From an uncultured Methanomassiliicoccales archaeon (GTDB taxonomy: Archaea > Thermoplasmatota > Thermoplasmata > Methanomassiliicoccales > Methanomethylophilaceae): DNA of 64,000 nt. The notes beneath the pieces are model-generated. The model was given only the letters and a program-made list of their open reading frames with translations. It was not told the DNA's origin and made no database searches. The stretch covers positions 11,265-75,264 of the forward strand of contig CAKUXX010000010.1 of the NCBI GenBank assembly GCA_934702355.1, given 5' to 3'. This document shows positions 22,556 through 31,180 of the stretch, piece by piece; position 1 is the stretch's first letter; the number at the start of each line of letters is the position of its first letter. The translations under genes and the position numbers were made by a program.

Positions 22556-24886
22556 ATGTCCGGGCCGATGATCAAACGCGACGTCCCGTTCACGTTGTAC
22601 GACGTCGCGATCCTGGACGCTTCCGACGAGGTACTGTCCCAGATATCCGCGGACATGTCCCTCGGATTGTCCCTGGACGAGATGAAGCGCGTCAAGGAGT
22701 ATTTCGCCGGAGAGGGCAGGAACCCCACCGATGTGGAGCTGCAGGCCCTCGGACAGGCATGGAGCGAGCACTGCTGCTACAAGAGCTCCAAACCCATCCT
22801 GAAGGAGTTCGTGTTCGGTCTCGACCGCGACGACATCCTCTCGAGAGGGGATGCGGGCGTGATGGTCTTCGACGACGACTACGGATACGCCCTCAGGATA
22901 GAGAGTCACAACCACCCGTCCGCCATCGAGCCGTACGGAGGCGCCGCAACAGGCATAGGCGGCATCCTGAGGGATGTCGTCTGCATGGGCGCCCAGCCGA
23001 TAGGTCTCGCGGACCCCCTCTGCTTCGGTCCGATCGACCGCAAGGGAGAGCTCCCTCCGGGAGTCAAGCACCCTAGGTATCTCGTCAACGGTGTGGTCTC
23101 CGGTATCAGGGACTACGGAAACCGTGTCGGCATACCCACGATCACGGGCGGATTCTTCTTCGACGAGAAGTACACAGGCAACTGTCTCGTCAACGTCGCA
23201 TGCCTCGGAATAGTGAAGAGGGCCGATCTCGCCAAGAACTACGCAGGCGGTCCTGGAGAGGTCATGATCCTCATCGGAGGACGCACCGGCCGCGACGGTA
23301 TCCACGGTGTCAACTTCGCATCAGCCGACCTCACCGCAACATCCGAGGACGATTCCAGAGGAGCGGTCCAGCTCGGTGACCCGATCACCAAGGAACCCGT
23401 TATGCACGCATGCTTCGAGGTCAATGCCAAACATCTCATCACCGGTATGAAGGACCTCGGAGGAGGCGGACTGAGCTGCGTCGTGGGCGAGATGGCCCTC
23501 GATGCGGGATGCGGTGCGGATGTGGACCTCGAGAAGGTTCCGCTGAAGGAGCCCGGACTCGCACCCTGGGAGATATGGGTGTCCGAGTCTCAGGAGCGCA
23601 TGATGTGCACGTGCAAGCCCGAGAACGTCGATGCCGTGCTGGAGATATTCAAGATGTGGGATGTTCTGGCGATCCCGGTCGCCAGGACCACCGATCAGAA
23701 GCGCACCAGGCTGTTCTGGGACGGGGAGCCCATATTCGACATGGACCTCGAGTTCCTCACCGGAGGTCCGGTCTACAACAGGCCCTATGTCCTCCCGGAG
23801 GTCAGTTCCAAGGCCGGGGAGAAGTTCCCCGAGCTTCCCTCCGACAAGGATGTCATCCTGACGCTGCTGTCCGACCCCAACGTGGCCTCCAAGGAGTGGG
23901 CCATCAGGCAGTACGACCATGAGGTCCGCGCATCCACCGTGATCCACCCGATGGTCGGACCGCTCAACGAGACCGGTCCCGGGGACGCGTCCGTCCTCAG
24001 GCCCGTCCACGACAGCTGGAAGGGACTTGCCGCTGCCATCGGATGCAACCCGTGGTTCACCGAGGGCGACCCGTACAAGGGCGGAATGTCCTGTATCGAC
24101 GAGACCTGCAGGAACCTCGTGGCCGTCGGAGCCAAGCCCAATGCGTTCACCGACTGTCTGAACTTCGGAAACCCCGAGAAGCCCGAGAGGCTCGGAGAGT
24201 TCAGAGAGGCCGTCCGCGGAATCGGTGAGATCGCAAGGGAGCTCAACATACCGATACCGTCCGGAAACGTCAGTCTGTACAACGAGGCGCCCGGAGGGCA
24301 TCACATCCTGCCGACGCCCATGATCCTCGGATGCGGTCTCATCGATGACCTCAGGAAGGCCGTCACCGCCGACTTCAAGAAGGTCGGAAGCTGCATCTTC
24401 GTGGTCGGAAGGACCAAGGACGAGATGGGAATGTCGCTCCTCTACAGGAAGTTCGGAGGGGAGAAGGGAGTCGTGCCCGGAGTCGACATCGATCAGCTCA
24501 AGAGGTGCATGGACGAACTCCTTAAGGCGATGGACGAGGGCCTTGTGCTCTCCTGCCACGACTGTTCCGACGGAGGTATCGCCGTGGCCGTGGCCGAGAT
24601 GTGCATATCCGGTCATATCGGAGCCGAGATCGACCTTTCCGCAATCGACCTCTCCGACCTGAGGCGCAAGCTCTACTCCGAGAGCAACACCCGCTGGATA
24701 GTCGAGGTGGACGGAATGGATGTCACAAGGTTCACGGAGATCATGGGCGGAGACGCCACGCTCCTGGGAATAACGAAGGGCGACTGCCTGAAGATCAAGG
24801 ACAATGCGACCGTCATACCCGTGGAGGAGATGAGGGCCGCCTGGAACGGTCCCATCTGGAAGATCATGGGGGGTGCGACGGAATGA
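22556..24886 (+). CDS. purL: phosphoribosylformylglycinamidine synthase subunit PurL
   Basis: ATP-dependent synthase subunit that converts FGAR to FGAM with ammonia from PurQ. 776 residues, the small PurL type. Signatures: QAWSEHCCYKSSKP, RIESHNHPSAIEPYGGAATGIGGILRD, GGRTGRDGIHGVNFASADL, KHLITGMKDLGGGGLSC, and in the second half CNPWFTEGDPYKGGM, PSGNVSLYNEAPG and SCHDCSDGGIAVAVAEM. GAGGTGATCCC lies upstream. Overlaps purQ by four bases. Confidence 0.96.
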   Translation: MSGPMIKRDVPFTLYDVAILDASDEVLSQISADMSLGLSLDEMKRVKEYFAGEGRNPTDVELQALGQAWSEHCCYKSSKPILKEFVFGLDRDDILSRGDAGVMVFDDDYGYALRIESHNHPSAIEPYGGAATGIGGILRDVVCMGAQPIGLADPLCFGPIDRKGELPPGVKHPRYLVNGVVSGIRDYGNRVGIPTITGGFFFDEKYTGNCLVNVACLGIVKRADLAKNYAGGPGEVMILIGGRTGRDGIHGVNFASADLTATSEDDSRGAVQLGDPITKEPVMHACFEVNAKHLITGMKDLGGGGLSCVVGEMALDAGCGADVDLEKVPLKEPGLAPWEIWVSESQERMMCTCKPENVDAVLEIFKMWDVLAIPVARTTDQKRTRLFWDGEPIFDMDLEFLTGGPVYNRPYVLPEVSSKAGEKFPELPSDKDVILTLLSDPNVASKEWAIRQYDHEVRASTVIHPMVGPLNETGPGDASVLRPVHDSWKGLAAAIGCNPWFTEGDPYKGGMSCIDETCRNLVAVGAKPNAFTDCLNFGNPEKPERLGEFREAVRGIGEIARELNIPIPSGNVSLYNEAPGGHHILPTPMILGCGLIDDLRKAVTADFKKVGSCIFVVGRTKDEMGMSLLYRKFGGEKGVVPGVDIDQLKRCMDELLKAMDEGLVLSCHDCSDGGIAVAVAEMCISGHIGAEIDLSAIDLSDLRRKLYSESNTRWIVEVDGMDVTRFTEIMGGDATLLGITKGDCLKIKDNATVIPVEEMRAAWNGPIWKIMGGATE

Positions 24887-25698
24887 AGGCTGAAGAGATC
24901 AAGGTATGCGTCATCAGGATCGAGGGAACGAACTGCGAGGACGAGATGGCCGAGGCATTCAGGGCCGTAGGGGCCCAGGCCGAGGAAGTCCACCTCAAAC
25001 AGCTGATCAAGCAGGCCCCTGCCGGCATGTGCAGGGATCTGGAGGACTACGACATCCTCGCCTTCCCCGGCGGATTCTCCGCAGGGGACTACGTCCGCGC
25101 AGGCGCCATCTTCGGCGCTAGGATAAAGGCGGGGATCGGTTCCGAGGTCAGAAGGTTCGTCGAGTCCGGAAAGCCCGTCATCGGGGTCTGCAACGGATTC
25201 CAGATCCTCGTCGAGATGGGCCTTCTGCCCGCGATCGACGATGTCATGACCGAGAGGCCGACCGCAGCTCTGTACACCAACGACTCCGGAAGGTTCGAGT
25301 GCCGCCCCACGGTGCTCCGCAATGACAACCGCGGAAAATGCCTCTTCACGAAGGACGTCCCCGAGAAGAAGCTGCTCATGATCCCCTCCGCGCATGCTGA
25401 GGGCAAGCTGATGAGCATGGATCCCGATTTCGTCCAGAAGCTGGAGGACAACGATCAGATCGTGTTCCGCTATGTCCGTCCCGACGGATCCGACGCGGAT
25501 TATCCGTGGAACCCCAACGGCTCCCCCTCGGACATCGCAGGTATCTGCAACCCCGCAGGGAACGTCATGGGCATGATGCCCCATCCCGAGCGTGTGATCA
25601 CAAGGTTCACGCACCCGGATTGGACCAGGGGCTTCGTGGAAGAGGATGGGGACGGGAAGGTCATCTTCCAGTCCGTCATCGACTCCCTGACAAACTGA
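24883..25698 (+). CDS. purQ: phosphoribosylformylglycinamidine synthase subunit PurQ
   Basis: Glutaminase subunit that supplies ammonia to PurL. 271 residues, with VCVIRIEGTNCEDE, FPGGFSAGDYVRAGAI, the nucleophile cysteine in GVCNGFQILVEMGLLP, and the His-Glu pair in MMPHPERV. It closes the pur operon before a long perfect hairpin. ATG 24883 overlaps the purL stop; earlier in-frame codons lie inside purL and are rejected. Confidence 0.96.
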   Translation: MKAEEIKVCVIRIEGTNCEDEMAEAFRAVGAQAEEVHLKQLIKQAPAGMCRDLEDYDILAFPGGFSAGDYVRAGAIFGARIKAGIGSEVRRFVESGKPVIGVCNGFQILVEMGLLPAIDDVMTERPTAALYTNDSGRFECRPTVLRNDNRGKCLFTKDVPEKKLLMIPSAHAEGKLMSMDPDFVQKLEDNDQIVFRYVRPDGSDADYPWNPNGSPSDIAGICNPAGNVMGMMPHPERVITRFTHPDWTRGFVEEDGDGKVIFQSVIDSLTN

Positions 25699-25705
25699 TT
25701 CAATG

Positions 25706-25724
25706 GGGCCCGGGTCCCGGGCCC
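25706..25724. terminator. bidirectional terminator between purQ and rbkR
   Basis: GGGCCCGGG-T-CCCGGGCCC, nine perfect pairs about a single central T (physically a short loop), then an AT-rich run. It serves the two convergent genes. Confidence 0.7.
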
Positions 25725-25743
25725 TATAAAATTATCTTGCCTT

Positions 25744-26400
25744 TCAGAGGCTGACTTTCACATCCACCTTGTCCCCGTCCTCGAGGCTGAGCGTCCTTCT
25801 GAGGTGGTATTGGCAGATGATCTCTATCGTGTCGACGTAGTGGGATCTCTCGGGGACCACTATGGCGCAGTCTATGTTGCGGATCTTCGCCCTGTAGGCA
25901 AGGACGTCTCCGAAGCTGCGGCCTTCGCTTGTGAATCCGGATATCGTTATCCCTGCGATGCTGCGGACCATGTCGAGTTTCCCGATGTCCTCGGGGTCGA
26001 CACGGACGTTGAGGGTGCCTTCGAACGGGGTGAAGCCGAGTTTGGACTCGAACTGGACGCGGTACTTGTCCTGGCAGATGTAGTATCCTCCCTCCCCCAT
26101 TCCCGATACGACGCTTCCGTGTATGGTGACGTGGTCGGTCAGTTCGAATATCCTGCGGTACTCGTTGTACTCCTTCTTGAGGTCCTCTATCCCCTTGGGG
26201 GTTATCTTTATGCGCTGTCTGCGCGCCCCAAGGTCGCGGATGATGTATTTCTCGTCAAGAAGTTCGAGGATCCTCTTCGAGGCAGATTGCTGACTCATCT
26301 CCAGAGCATCCCCCAGTTCCCTGGAAGATATGGCGATGTAATCATCCATTGCACCCAACAAGGCCAGTTTTCTGAGTGCGAACGAGTACTTTTCATCCAT
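25744..26400 (-). CDS. rbkR: riboflavin kinase with N-terminal winged helix (RbkR type)
   Basis: Archaeal CTP-dependent riboflavin kinase fused to a DNA-binding domain, making FMN and repressing flavin genes. 218 residues: winged helix at 1-80 (SFALRKLALLGAMDDYIAISSRELGDALEMSQQSASKRILEL), then the DUF120 kinase barrel with VVSGMGEGGYYI, LGFTPFEGTLNVRV (substrate loop), IEIICQYHLRRTL. ATG 26400 is the first after the TATA box GATATAAAAG (26423-26432), so it is leaderless. Longer in-frame extensions cross the promoter. Any operator is not identifiable by eye. Confidence 0.88.
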   Translation of the reverse strand: MDEKYSFALRKLALLGAMDDYIAISSRELGDALEMSQQSASKRILELLDEKYIIRDLGARRQRIKITPKGIEDLKKEYNEYRRIFELTDHVTIHGSVVSGMGEGGYYICQDKYRVQFESKLGFTPFEGTLNVRVDPEDIGKLDMVRSIAGITISGFTSEGRSFGDVLAYRAKIRNIDCAIVVPERSHYVDTIEIICQYHLRRTLSLEDGDKVDVKVSL

Positions 26401-26478
26401 AATCTCGAGAAACGGAACCGCCGATATAAAAGTACCGAGAATAGCGTATGTACGAAAAAATGCGTAGATAAGGAAACA

Positions 26479-26492
26479 GGCCCTTTCGGGCC
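26479..26492 (-). terminator. hairpin after the small membrane protein gene
   Basis: GGCCC-TTTC-GGGCC just beyond the stop at 26501 on the minus strand. Short stem, moderate support. Confidence 0.4.
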
Positions 26493-26500
26493 ATAGGGTT

Positions 26501-26866
26501 TCAGATCCTCTGGGCGTCGACCCACTTGGATACGGTGGGGCAGGCTCCGACGAGGATGCAGGCGGCTCCGATGACTGCAAGCAGAAGGCTGACCTCGATG
26601 AAGGTAGCTTCGTAGAGCATCGAGAGGATGACCATCGCTTCGCAGACGGTTGCGATGATGACGACGGTGTTTCCTGCGACAGGGGTCACCTTGGTGAAGG
26701 AACCGGCGGTTGCGAAGAACATCGTCGCAACGAGCATGTTGAGTCCCACGAGGGGCATGCAGTCGACCGTTCCGTCCCAGGAGTAGGCCATGGCTGCGAG
26801 GGCGATGATTCCGCCGAGCATGCCGAGGCCGATACCGAATACCATTTTTCTGGGCATTGTTGCCAT
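26501..26866 (-). CDS. four-helix membrane protein, unknown
   Basis: A 121-residue protein with four predicted membrane helices (about 8-29, 36-59, 64-86 and 91-110), ending in a short soluble tail PTVSKWVDAQRI. No recognised motif. It is 25 bases behind the DUF998-like gene on the same strand, so the two probably form one unit and may act together in the membrane. Its ribosome site is an AGAGGTAAT-like stretch. Confidence 0.6.
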   Translation of the reverse strand: MATMPRKMVFGIGLGMLGGIIALAAMAYSWDGTVDCMPLVGLNMLVATMFFATAGSFTKVTPVAGNTVVIIATVCEAMVILSMLYEATFIEVSLLLAVIGAACILVGACPTVSKWVDAQRI

Positions 26867-26891
26867 ATTATTACCTCTGATTGGGGACCGA

Positions 26892-27476
26892 TCAGGCGGC
26901 CTTCCTTGAGTCGAATGTCATTTTCGCGCTGACGCCGAGCATCCATACGATGGCGCAGGCGACGGCGATTACCTCGACCTTCTCGATCTCCATTCCGACG
27001 AAGCATCCGACGATGATGAGGATCAGGATGCTGCTGAGCGCCGCGTTGAGCCTGGCGCCGACCTTCCAGTCGCCGACGGCGGAAAGGCCCATGGCGACGA
27101 TGAGGAAGAGGAAGATGAGGACAGCGGCAGCGTCGTGTGTGTTGCCGTTTCCGAAGTCGGAGTGGATGAATCCGATGACGATCATGAAGAGGGCTGCGAT
27201 AGCAGTGAAGCATCCAGATGCGCGGTTGCATCCGTTCTCGGCAAGTGCTTTACCGATACCGAAAACAGCGACGAGGACGCCGATGACTATACATCCGTAG
27301 TTGAAGAGGTTCTTCGTGAGCTCGACATCAGAGATGCCGAGGTCCGAAAGCATGTTCTCCCCGTAGACCCAGCTGGAGTCCGCATTGACCGCCACGGTTA
27401 TGATGACGGCGAGAGCGAACGCAGCGAGGAATCCGATGGCCGCGAAGGGCCCGGGGTTGCGAAAACTCACATTCAT
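26892..27476 (-). CDS. DUF998-like multi-pass membrane protein
   Basis: A 194-residue protein with about six membrane helices and the DUF998 pattern: an N-terminal helix, then WVYGENMLSDLGISDVELTKNLFNYGCIVIGVLVAVFG, GKALAENGCNRASGCFTAIAALFMIVIGFIHSDFG, and three further helices. Function unknown. ATG 27476 is preferred; the minus-strand CATTTAATG at 27499-27507 fits as its TATA box. Divergent from the GPN GTPase gene. Confidence 0.7.
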   Translation of the reverse strand: MNVSFRNPGPFAAIGFLAAFALAVIITVAVNADSSWVYGENMLSDLGISDVELTKNLFNYGCIVIGVLVAVFGIGKALAENGCNRASGCFTAIAALFMIVIGFIHSDFGNGNTHDAAAVLIFLFLIVAMGLSAVGDWKVGARLNAALSSILILIIVGCFVGMEIEKVEVIAVACAIVWMLGVSAKMTFDSRKAA

Positions 27477-27556
27477 GACAGGCGGAGGTATCCCAGTCAT
27501 TAAATGGCTTTCGTTCATTCCAGGTTCATGGCACAGGCCATACGGAGCGCGATACT

Positions 27557-28321
27557 GTGAAAAATGTGTTTTTCGTCGGAACCGCAGGCAGCGGAAAGAG
27601 CACACTCGTGGGAGCCTACAAGGAGTGGATGGAGGATGCTGGCGTCGATGCGATCATCGTGAACATGGATCCCGGCGCGGACACGCTTCCCTACGAACCC
27701 GATGTGGACATCAGGGAATGGATCGCGTTGGACGAGGTCATGCAGGAGTATTCTCTAGGTCCCAACGGGGCCCAGATCGTCGCCGCAGACCTCATGGCCG
27801 TGAACATCAACAAGATGATGGAGGTCGTATCCACATACAACACGGATTACGTCCTCATCGACACCCCGGGTCAGCTGGAGCTATTCGCATTTAGGGAGTC
27901 GTCCGACATAACCGTGAGGGCATTCGGAATGCAGGATTCGATGATCGTGTACCTTTCCGATCCGTCCCTCTGCCGTACGCCCAACGGTTTCATATCCGCA
28001 ATGACGCTCGGTGCGCTGGTCCAGTTCAGGCTCCAGCTCCCGATGCTCAATCTGCTGTCCAAGGCCGATACCCTTTCCGAGGACGACGAGCAGAGGATGC
28101 TCGACTGGTATTCCGTCCCAGATGTGCTGTACGGGGACCTTCTGGATTCCGACACGCTCCCGCAGACTGTCGTGGGAATGGAGCTTTTCAAGGCAATGGA
28201 GAACACAGGCGTCTTCGGGGAGATAAGGGCCGTATCCGCTCAGGACGGAATCGGACTCGAGGAGATCTACGCCGCGACACAGCTGATGTTCTTCGGCGGA
28301 GAGGACAACGAAAGGGAGTGA
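27557..28321 (+). CDS. GPN-loop GTPase
   Basis: Homodimeric GTPase of the GPN1/XAB1 family, linked in eukaryotes to RNA polymerase assembly. 254 residues with P-loop VGTAGSGKST (7-16), switch I NMDPGADTLPYEPDVDIREW, the GPN insert at residues 68-70 (LGPNGA), DTPGQLELF (G3) and LSKAD (G4). Starts at GTG 27557. Monocistronic, with a convergent terminator. Confidence 0.92.
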   Translation: MKNVFFVGTAGSGKSTLVGAYKEWMEDAGVDAIIVNMDPGADTLPYEPDVDIREWIALDEVMQEYSLGPNGAQIVAADLMAVNINKMMEVVSTYNTDYVLIDTPGQLELFAFRESSDITVRAFGMQDSMIVYLSDPSLCRTPNGFISAMTLGALVQFRLQLPMLNLLSKADTLSEDDEQRMLDWYSVPDVLYGDLLDSDTLPQTVVGMELFKAMENTGVFGEIRAVSAQDGIGLEEIYAATQLMFFGGEDNERE

Positions 28322-28351
28322 GGGCGGGGCGGTCAACCCCGCCTGCCTCAC
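28318..28351. terminator. bidirectional terminator between GPN GTPase and zinc-ribbon protein genes
   Basis: GGCGGGG/CCCCGCC (28323-28329 and 28337-28343) inside a weaker outer GTGAG/CTCAC pair. The stem overlaps both convergent gene ends, and TTTTCC follows on the plus side. Confidence 0.6.
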
Positions 28352-29226
28352 AGTTTTCCGAACCAGATCTTGATAAGGGGATATGGTTCGTCTTCGCACG
28401 AGGCGGAGAATTTCTTCAGGAATGCGAATTGGAACACCGAGAGGACGATCACGACTATCCAGAGCACGACGAGCGTCATCATGCTGGTCGCGGACATGGT
28501 TGCGCTGTAGTCTATTCCCATCACGGTCGCCACATTGTAGTACAGTGCCGTCGTTATGAGGCCTGCCAGTCCGGTGATCATCGGGACCGCTCTGATGGCG
28601 GATATCACGGCGACTACGATGGTGAGTGCGACGCATACGGCCATGATGTCGCTGGGCATTATCCCTCCGATGCCTGCTGACGACATCGTCTGGAAAGGCA
28701 TCGCCAACTGCTCCATGCTGTGCCCGTCTGTCTTGAGGATGTAAGTGGGCTTGTATCCGAACAGGCAGTAGCATGCGATCAGAATTGACATGACGCCTGT
28801 GATCATCACCGCGATCTTCGCATTGAACGGGTCCGCGGGCGCTGTGGTCCTGTGTTCCGGTCTTTCTCTGGCAGGACGTTCCTTCCTGCTACGGGACCGC
28901 TTCTCCTCCCGGACGTTCTCCGAACGCTCGAAAGGTCCGAAGTCGATGCTGCGCTGAGGGCCCAGGTCGATCACGTTCCTGTTGGTCTCGGCTTTGGGGG
29001 CAGTGTCGTCGAATGAAACGGATTGGACCTGTGCGGGGGTCTCATGCACGCATATCTGCTCGGGCTCTTCGTGCGCATCGAACATAGCCGACGCCGTATC
29101 AGGCTGAGGTTCTTCGATGGTGGGCGGTTCTGTGGGTACATCGCATGGTTCCAATCTGGAGCTGCATTTCCAACAGAACAGGCTCTCATCGGGGTTCATG
29201 CATCCGCAGTTCTTGCAGAGGCTCAT
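28348..29226 (-). CDS. zinc-ribbon membrane protein with long disordered linker
   Basis: 292 residues. N-terminal zinc ribbon CKNCGCMNPDESLFCWKCSS (4-23). A long acidic, then basic, low-complexity linker (24-135, with RSRSRKERPARERPEHR) follows. Four membrane helices then occur (about 137-155, 193-211, 218-236 and 250-272). Function unknown. This layout, a cytoplasmic zinc ribbon tethered to a membrane bundle, recurs at 33239 in this window. Start ATG 29226 is the first possible; promoter not clear. Confidence 0.7.
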   Translation of the reverse strand: MSLCKNCGCMNPDESLFCWKCSSRLEPCDVPTEPPTIEEPQPDTASAMFDAHEEPEQICVHETPAQVQSVSFDDTAPKAETNRNVIDLGPQRSIDFGPFERSENVREEKRSRSRKERPARERPEHRTTAPADPFNAKIAVMITGVMSILIACYCLFGYKPTYILKTDGHSMEQLAMPFQTMSSAGIGGIMPSDIMAVCVALTIVVAVISAIRAVPMITGLAGLITTALYYNVATVMGIDYSATMSATSMMTLVVLWIVVIVLSVFQFAFLKKFSASCEDEPYPLIKIWFGKL

Positions 29227-29378
29227 ATGGGTGCATTCAGGTCTTACCCGATATAATGTTATGTAGACACGAGGGTCAGGCTGTTGTGTGCCTATATCGG
29301 TCTAAGGTTATAGGTTTTAGCAAGTAGTTTTTTTTTTATATAGCATCGATTCTATCCTAACAGTGAAAATATCAGCCC

Positions 29379-29486
29379 ATGGAGGATAATAATTTGAGAA
29401 ATGGAAGAACCGAGAGACAATCAGGCCCAGGTCTACATCAATCTCCTGTGATGGTAGATTTTGTATCGACGATTCATCCTTTATGA
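29379..29486 (+). CDS. possible 35-residue leader ORF
   Basis: ATG 29379 opens a short frame ending TGA 29484-29486, ten bases before the next ATG. A long T-run ending TTTATATAG (29331-29343) is a likely TATA element, putting the transcript start near 29365, so this would be the first frame on the message. It is hydrophilic and unrecognised. May be a real small protein, a leader peptide or chance. Confidence 0.3.
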   Translation: MEDNNLRNGRTERQSGPGLHQSPVMVDFVSTIHPL

Positions 29487-29495
29487 GGTGAGCAA

Positions 29496-29747
29496 ATGGA
29501 CAGTAATGACCGTGGATTGATAGGATCTATTGCATTGGTTTTCATAGGTTTTGCCTACCATTCGTACTACATGCTGAATTACTACTACGGGTTTGGGCCT
29601 AGTTGGCAAGTTCTGAAATTTTTCGGGGGTGCTGTAACCCTGTTTGCCATATTGGGATTCTTCGGGATAATTTGGTTTGGTTTTATGAAATCCTATCTTG
29701 AATCAAGGAGAGAAAAACGTATGGCGAAGGCCGACGAATCACAATGA
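29496..29747 (+). CDS. small two-helix membrane protein
   Basis: An 83-residue protein with two membrane helices (about 9-28 and 40-63), separated by a Tyr-rich loop YYYGFGPSWQ, and a basic tail KSYLESRREKRMAKADE. No known family. GAGGTGAGCAA gives a good ribosome site at ATG 29496. The gene is AT-richer than its surroundings and lies alone between terminators. The leader frame at 29379 is probably on the same message. Confidence 0.65.
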   Translation: MDSNDRGLIGSIALVFIGFAYHSYYMLNYYYGFGPSWQVLKFFGGAVTLFAILGFFGIIWFGFMKSYLESRREKRMAKADESQ

Positions 29748-29808
29748 TATTCTGTTCGGCATCAGTTTCACGTCGGTTGGGATTGTTACAATTCCTCCGA
29801 ACAAAAAT

Positions 29809-29850
29809 GTGAAACGATGGCACGATCGGTGGATGGTGCCATCGTTTCAC
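29809..29850. terminator. 15-bp perfect hairpin between convergent genes
   Basis: GTGAAACGATGGCAC (29809-29823) pairs perfectly with GTGCCATCGTTTCAC (29836-29850) around a 12-base loop. It lies between the small membrane protein gene and the end of pan, and is the longest perfect stem noticed in the window. Probably a bidirectional terminator. Confidence 0.6.
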
Positions 29851-29871
29851 GGTCATTTCAACCGATTATTT

Positions 29872-31077
29872 TCATCCGAACATGTGCGCAGGTGCGGGCT
29901 TGGTCTTGTTCCTTCCCGCATCGCGGACCTTCTCCTTCGCATTGGCGAAGTCTTCCTGGGTGACGTGGTCGCGGTCGTCGCGGATGGCGAGCATTCCCGC
30001 TTCGGTGCATATGTTCTTGATCTCCGCACCGGACACTCCGTCGGTCATGTCGGCGAGCTTCTTCGCGGAAACGTCGGGGTCCACGTTCATGTGGGCAAGG
30101 TGGATCTTGAAGATCTGCTCCCTTCCCTCCTCGTCGGGCAGGCCGACGTCGATGATCCTGTCGAACCTTCCGGGCCTGAGCAGGGCATCGTCGAGGATGT
30201 CGGGCCTGTTGGTCGCACCGATGATCTTCACATCGCTGGTGGGCGTGAATCCGTCGAGTTCCGAGAGAAGCTGCATGAGGGTCCTCTGGACCTCTCTGTC
30301 TCCGGACGTGGCGACATCGAGCCTCCTTGCGCCCACGGAGTCGAGCTCATCGATGAAGATGATGCTCGGGGCCTTCTCCTTGGCGAGCTGGAACAGCTCA
30401 CGGACGAGCCTCGCTCCCTCTCCGATGTATTTCTGGACGAGTTCGGAACCCACGAGCCTGATGAACGTCGCCTGGGTGGCGTTCGCCACGGCCTTGGCCA
30501 TCAGCGTCTTTCCGGTTCCGGGAGGTCCGACCAGGAGCACTCCCTTCGGAGGTTCGATTCCGACCTTGGCGTAAAGCTCGGGCCTGAGCAGAGGGTCCTC
30601 GACGGCTTCGCGGAGCTCGAGCATCTGCTGCTTCAGTCCTCCGATGTCATCGTAGGACACATCGGGCTTGTCGATTATCTCTGCACCGGACACAACGGGA
30701 TCGACGGGGGACGGCAGGACATCCATGACGGACAGGGTCTGTTTGTTGAGGGATACCCTGGATCCGATTATGAGGTCCTCTTCGGGAACGTATTCTGACA
30801 CGGATACAACGAAGTCCGGTCCGGTGGAGCTCTTCACCACCACACGGTTCCCAGGCAGAATGTCCTTTATCGAACCGATTATGAGCGGTGGGCTCTTGAG
30901 TCTTTCAAGCTCGTTCCTGAGCCTGGAGATGTCTTTCTGAAGCCTGAAGAGTTCGCTCTCGGAGTAGCGTTTCTCGGTCTCGGCGCTCTGAAGGTCCTCC
31001 ATGAGCCTCACGTTCCTCTCTTCGAGTGAGACTATCTTCGCCTTCAGTTCGGTTACCTCGTCGTTCGCGTCCGTCAT
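29872..31077 (-). CDS. pan: proteasome-activating nucleotidase PAN
   Basis: Hexameric AAA unfoldase that feeds substrates to the 20S proteasome. 401 residues: N-terminal coiled coil (about 5-65), OB domain with GNRVVVKSSTGPDFVVSV, the AAA core with GPPGTGKTLMAKAVAN, FIDELDSVGARR, and arginine fingers in LRPGRFDR. The last residues HMFG give M-F-G, where most PANs have a hydrophobic-Tyr-X tail; Phe replaces Tyr here. ATG 31077 starts the coiled coil; the earlier in-frame region crosses the divergent promoter with CATTATAATG (31109-31118). Confidence 0.95.
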   Translation of the reverse strand: MTDANDEVTELKAKIVSLEERNVRLMEDLQSAETEKRYSESELFRLQKDISRLRNELERLKSPPLIIGSIKDILPGNRVVVKSSTGPDFVVSVSEYVPEEDLIIGSRVSLNKQTLSVMDVLPSPVDPVVSGAEIIDKPDVSYDDIGGLKQQMLELREAVEDPLLRPELYAKVGIEPPKGVLLVGPPGTGKTLMAKAVANATQATFIRLVGSELVQKYIGEGARLVRELFQLAKEKAPSIIFIDELDSVGARRLDVATSGDREVQRTLMQLLSELDGFTPTSDVKIIGATNRPDILDDALLRPGRFDRIIDVGLPDEEGREQIFKIHLAHMNVDPDVSAKKLADMTDGVSGAEIKNICTEAGMLAIRDDRDHVTQEDFANAKEKVRDAGRNKTKPAPAHMFG

Positions 31078-31108
31078 AATCCTTCCGAGACCGCAAACGG
31101 GGCCATTC

Positions 31109-31158
31109 ATTATAATGATTGTGAGCGCACGCGTGCGTTCCTCGAAATGTTTAATAAG
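31109..31158. promoter_or_regulatory. divergent promoters of pan and mbf1
   Basis: Minus-strand CATTATAATG at 31109-31118 serves pan. Plus-strand TTTAATAAG at 31150-31158 lies about 27 bases before ATG 31181 of mbf1, so mbf1 is nearly leaderless. Confidence 0.55.
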
Positions 31159-31180
31159 GGAAGCGGAAAATGACAGAAGC

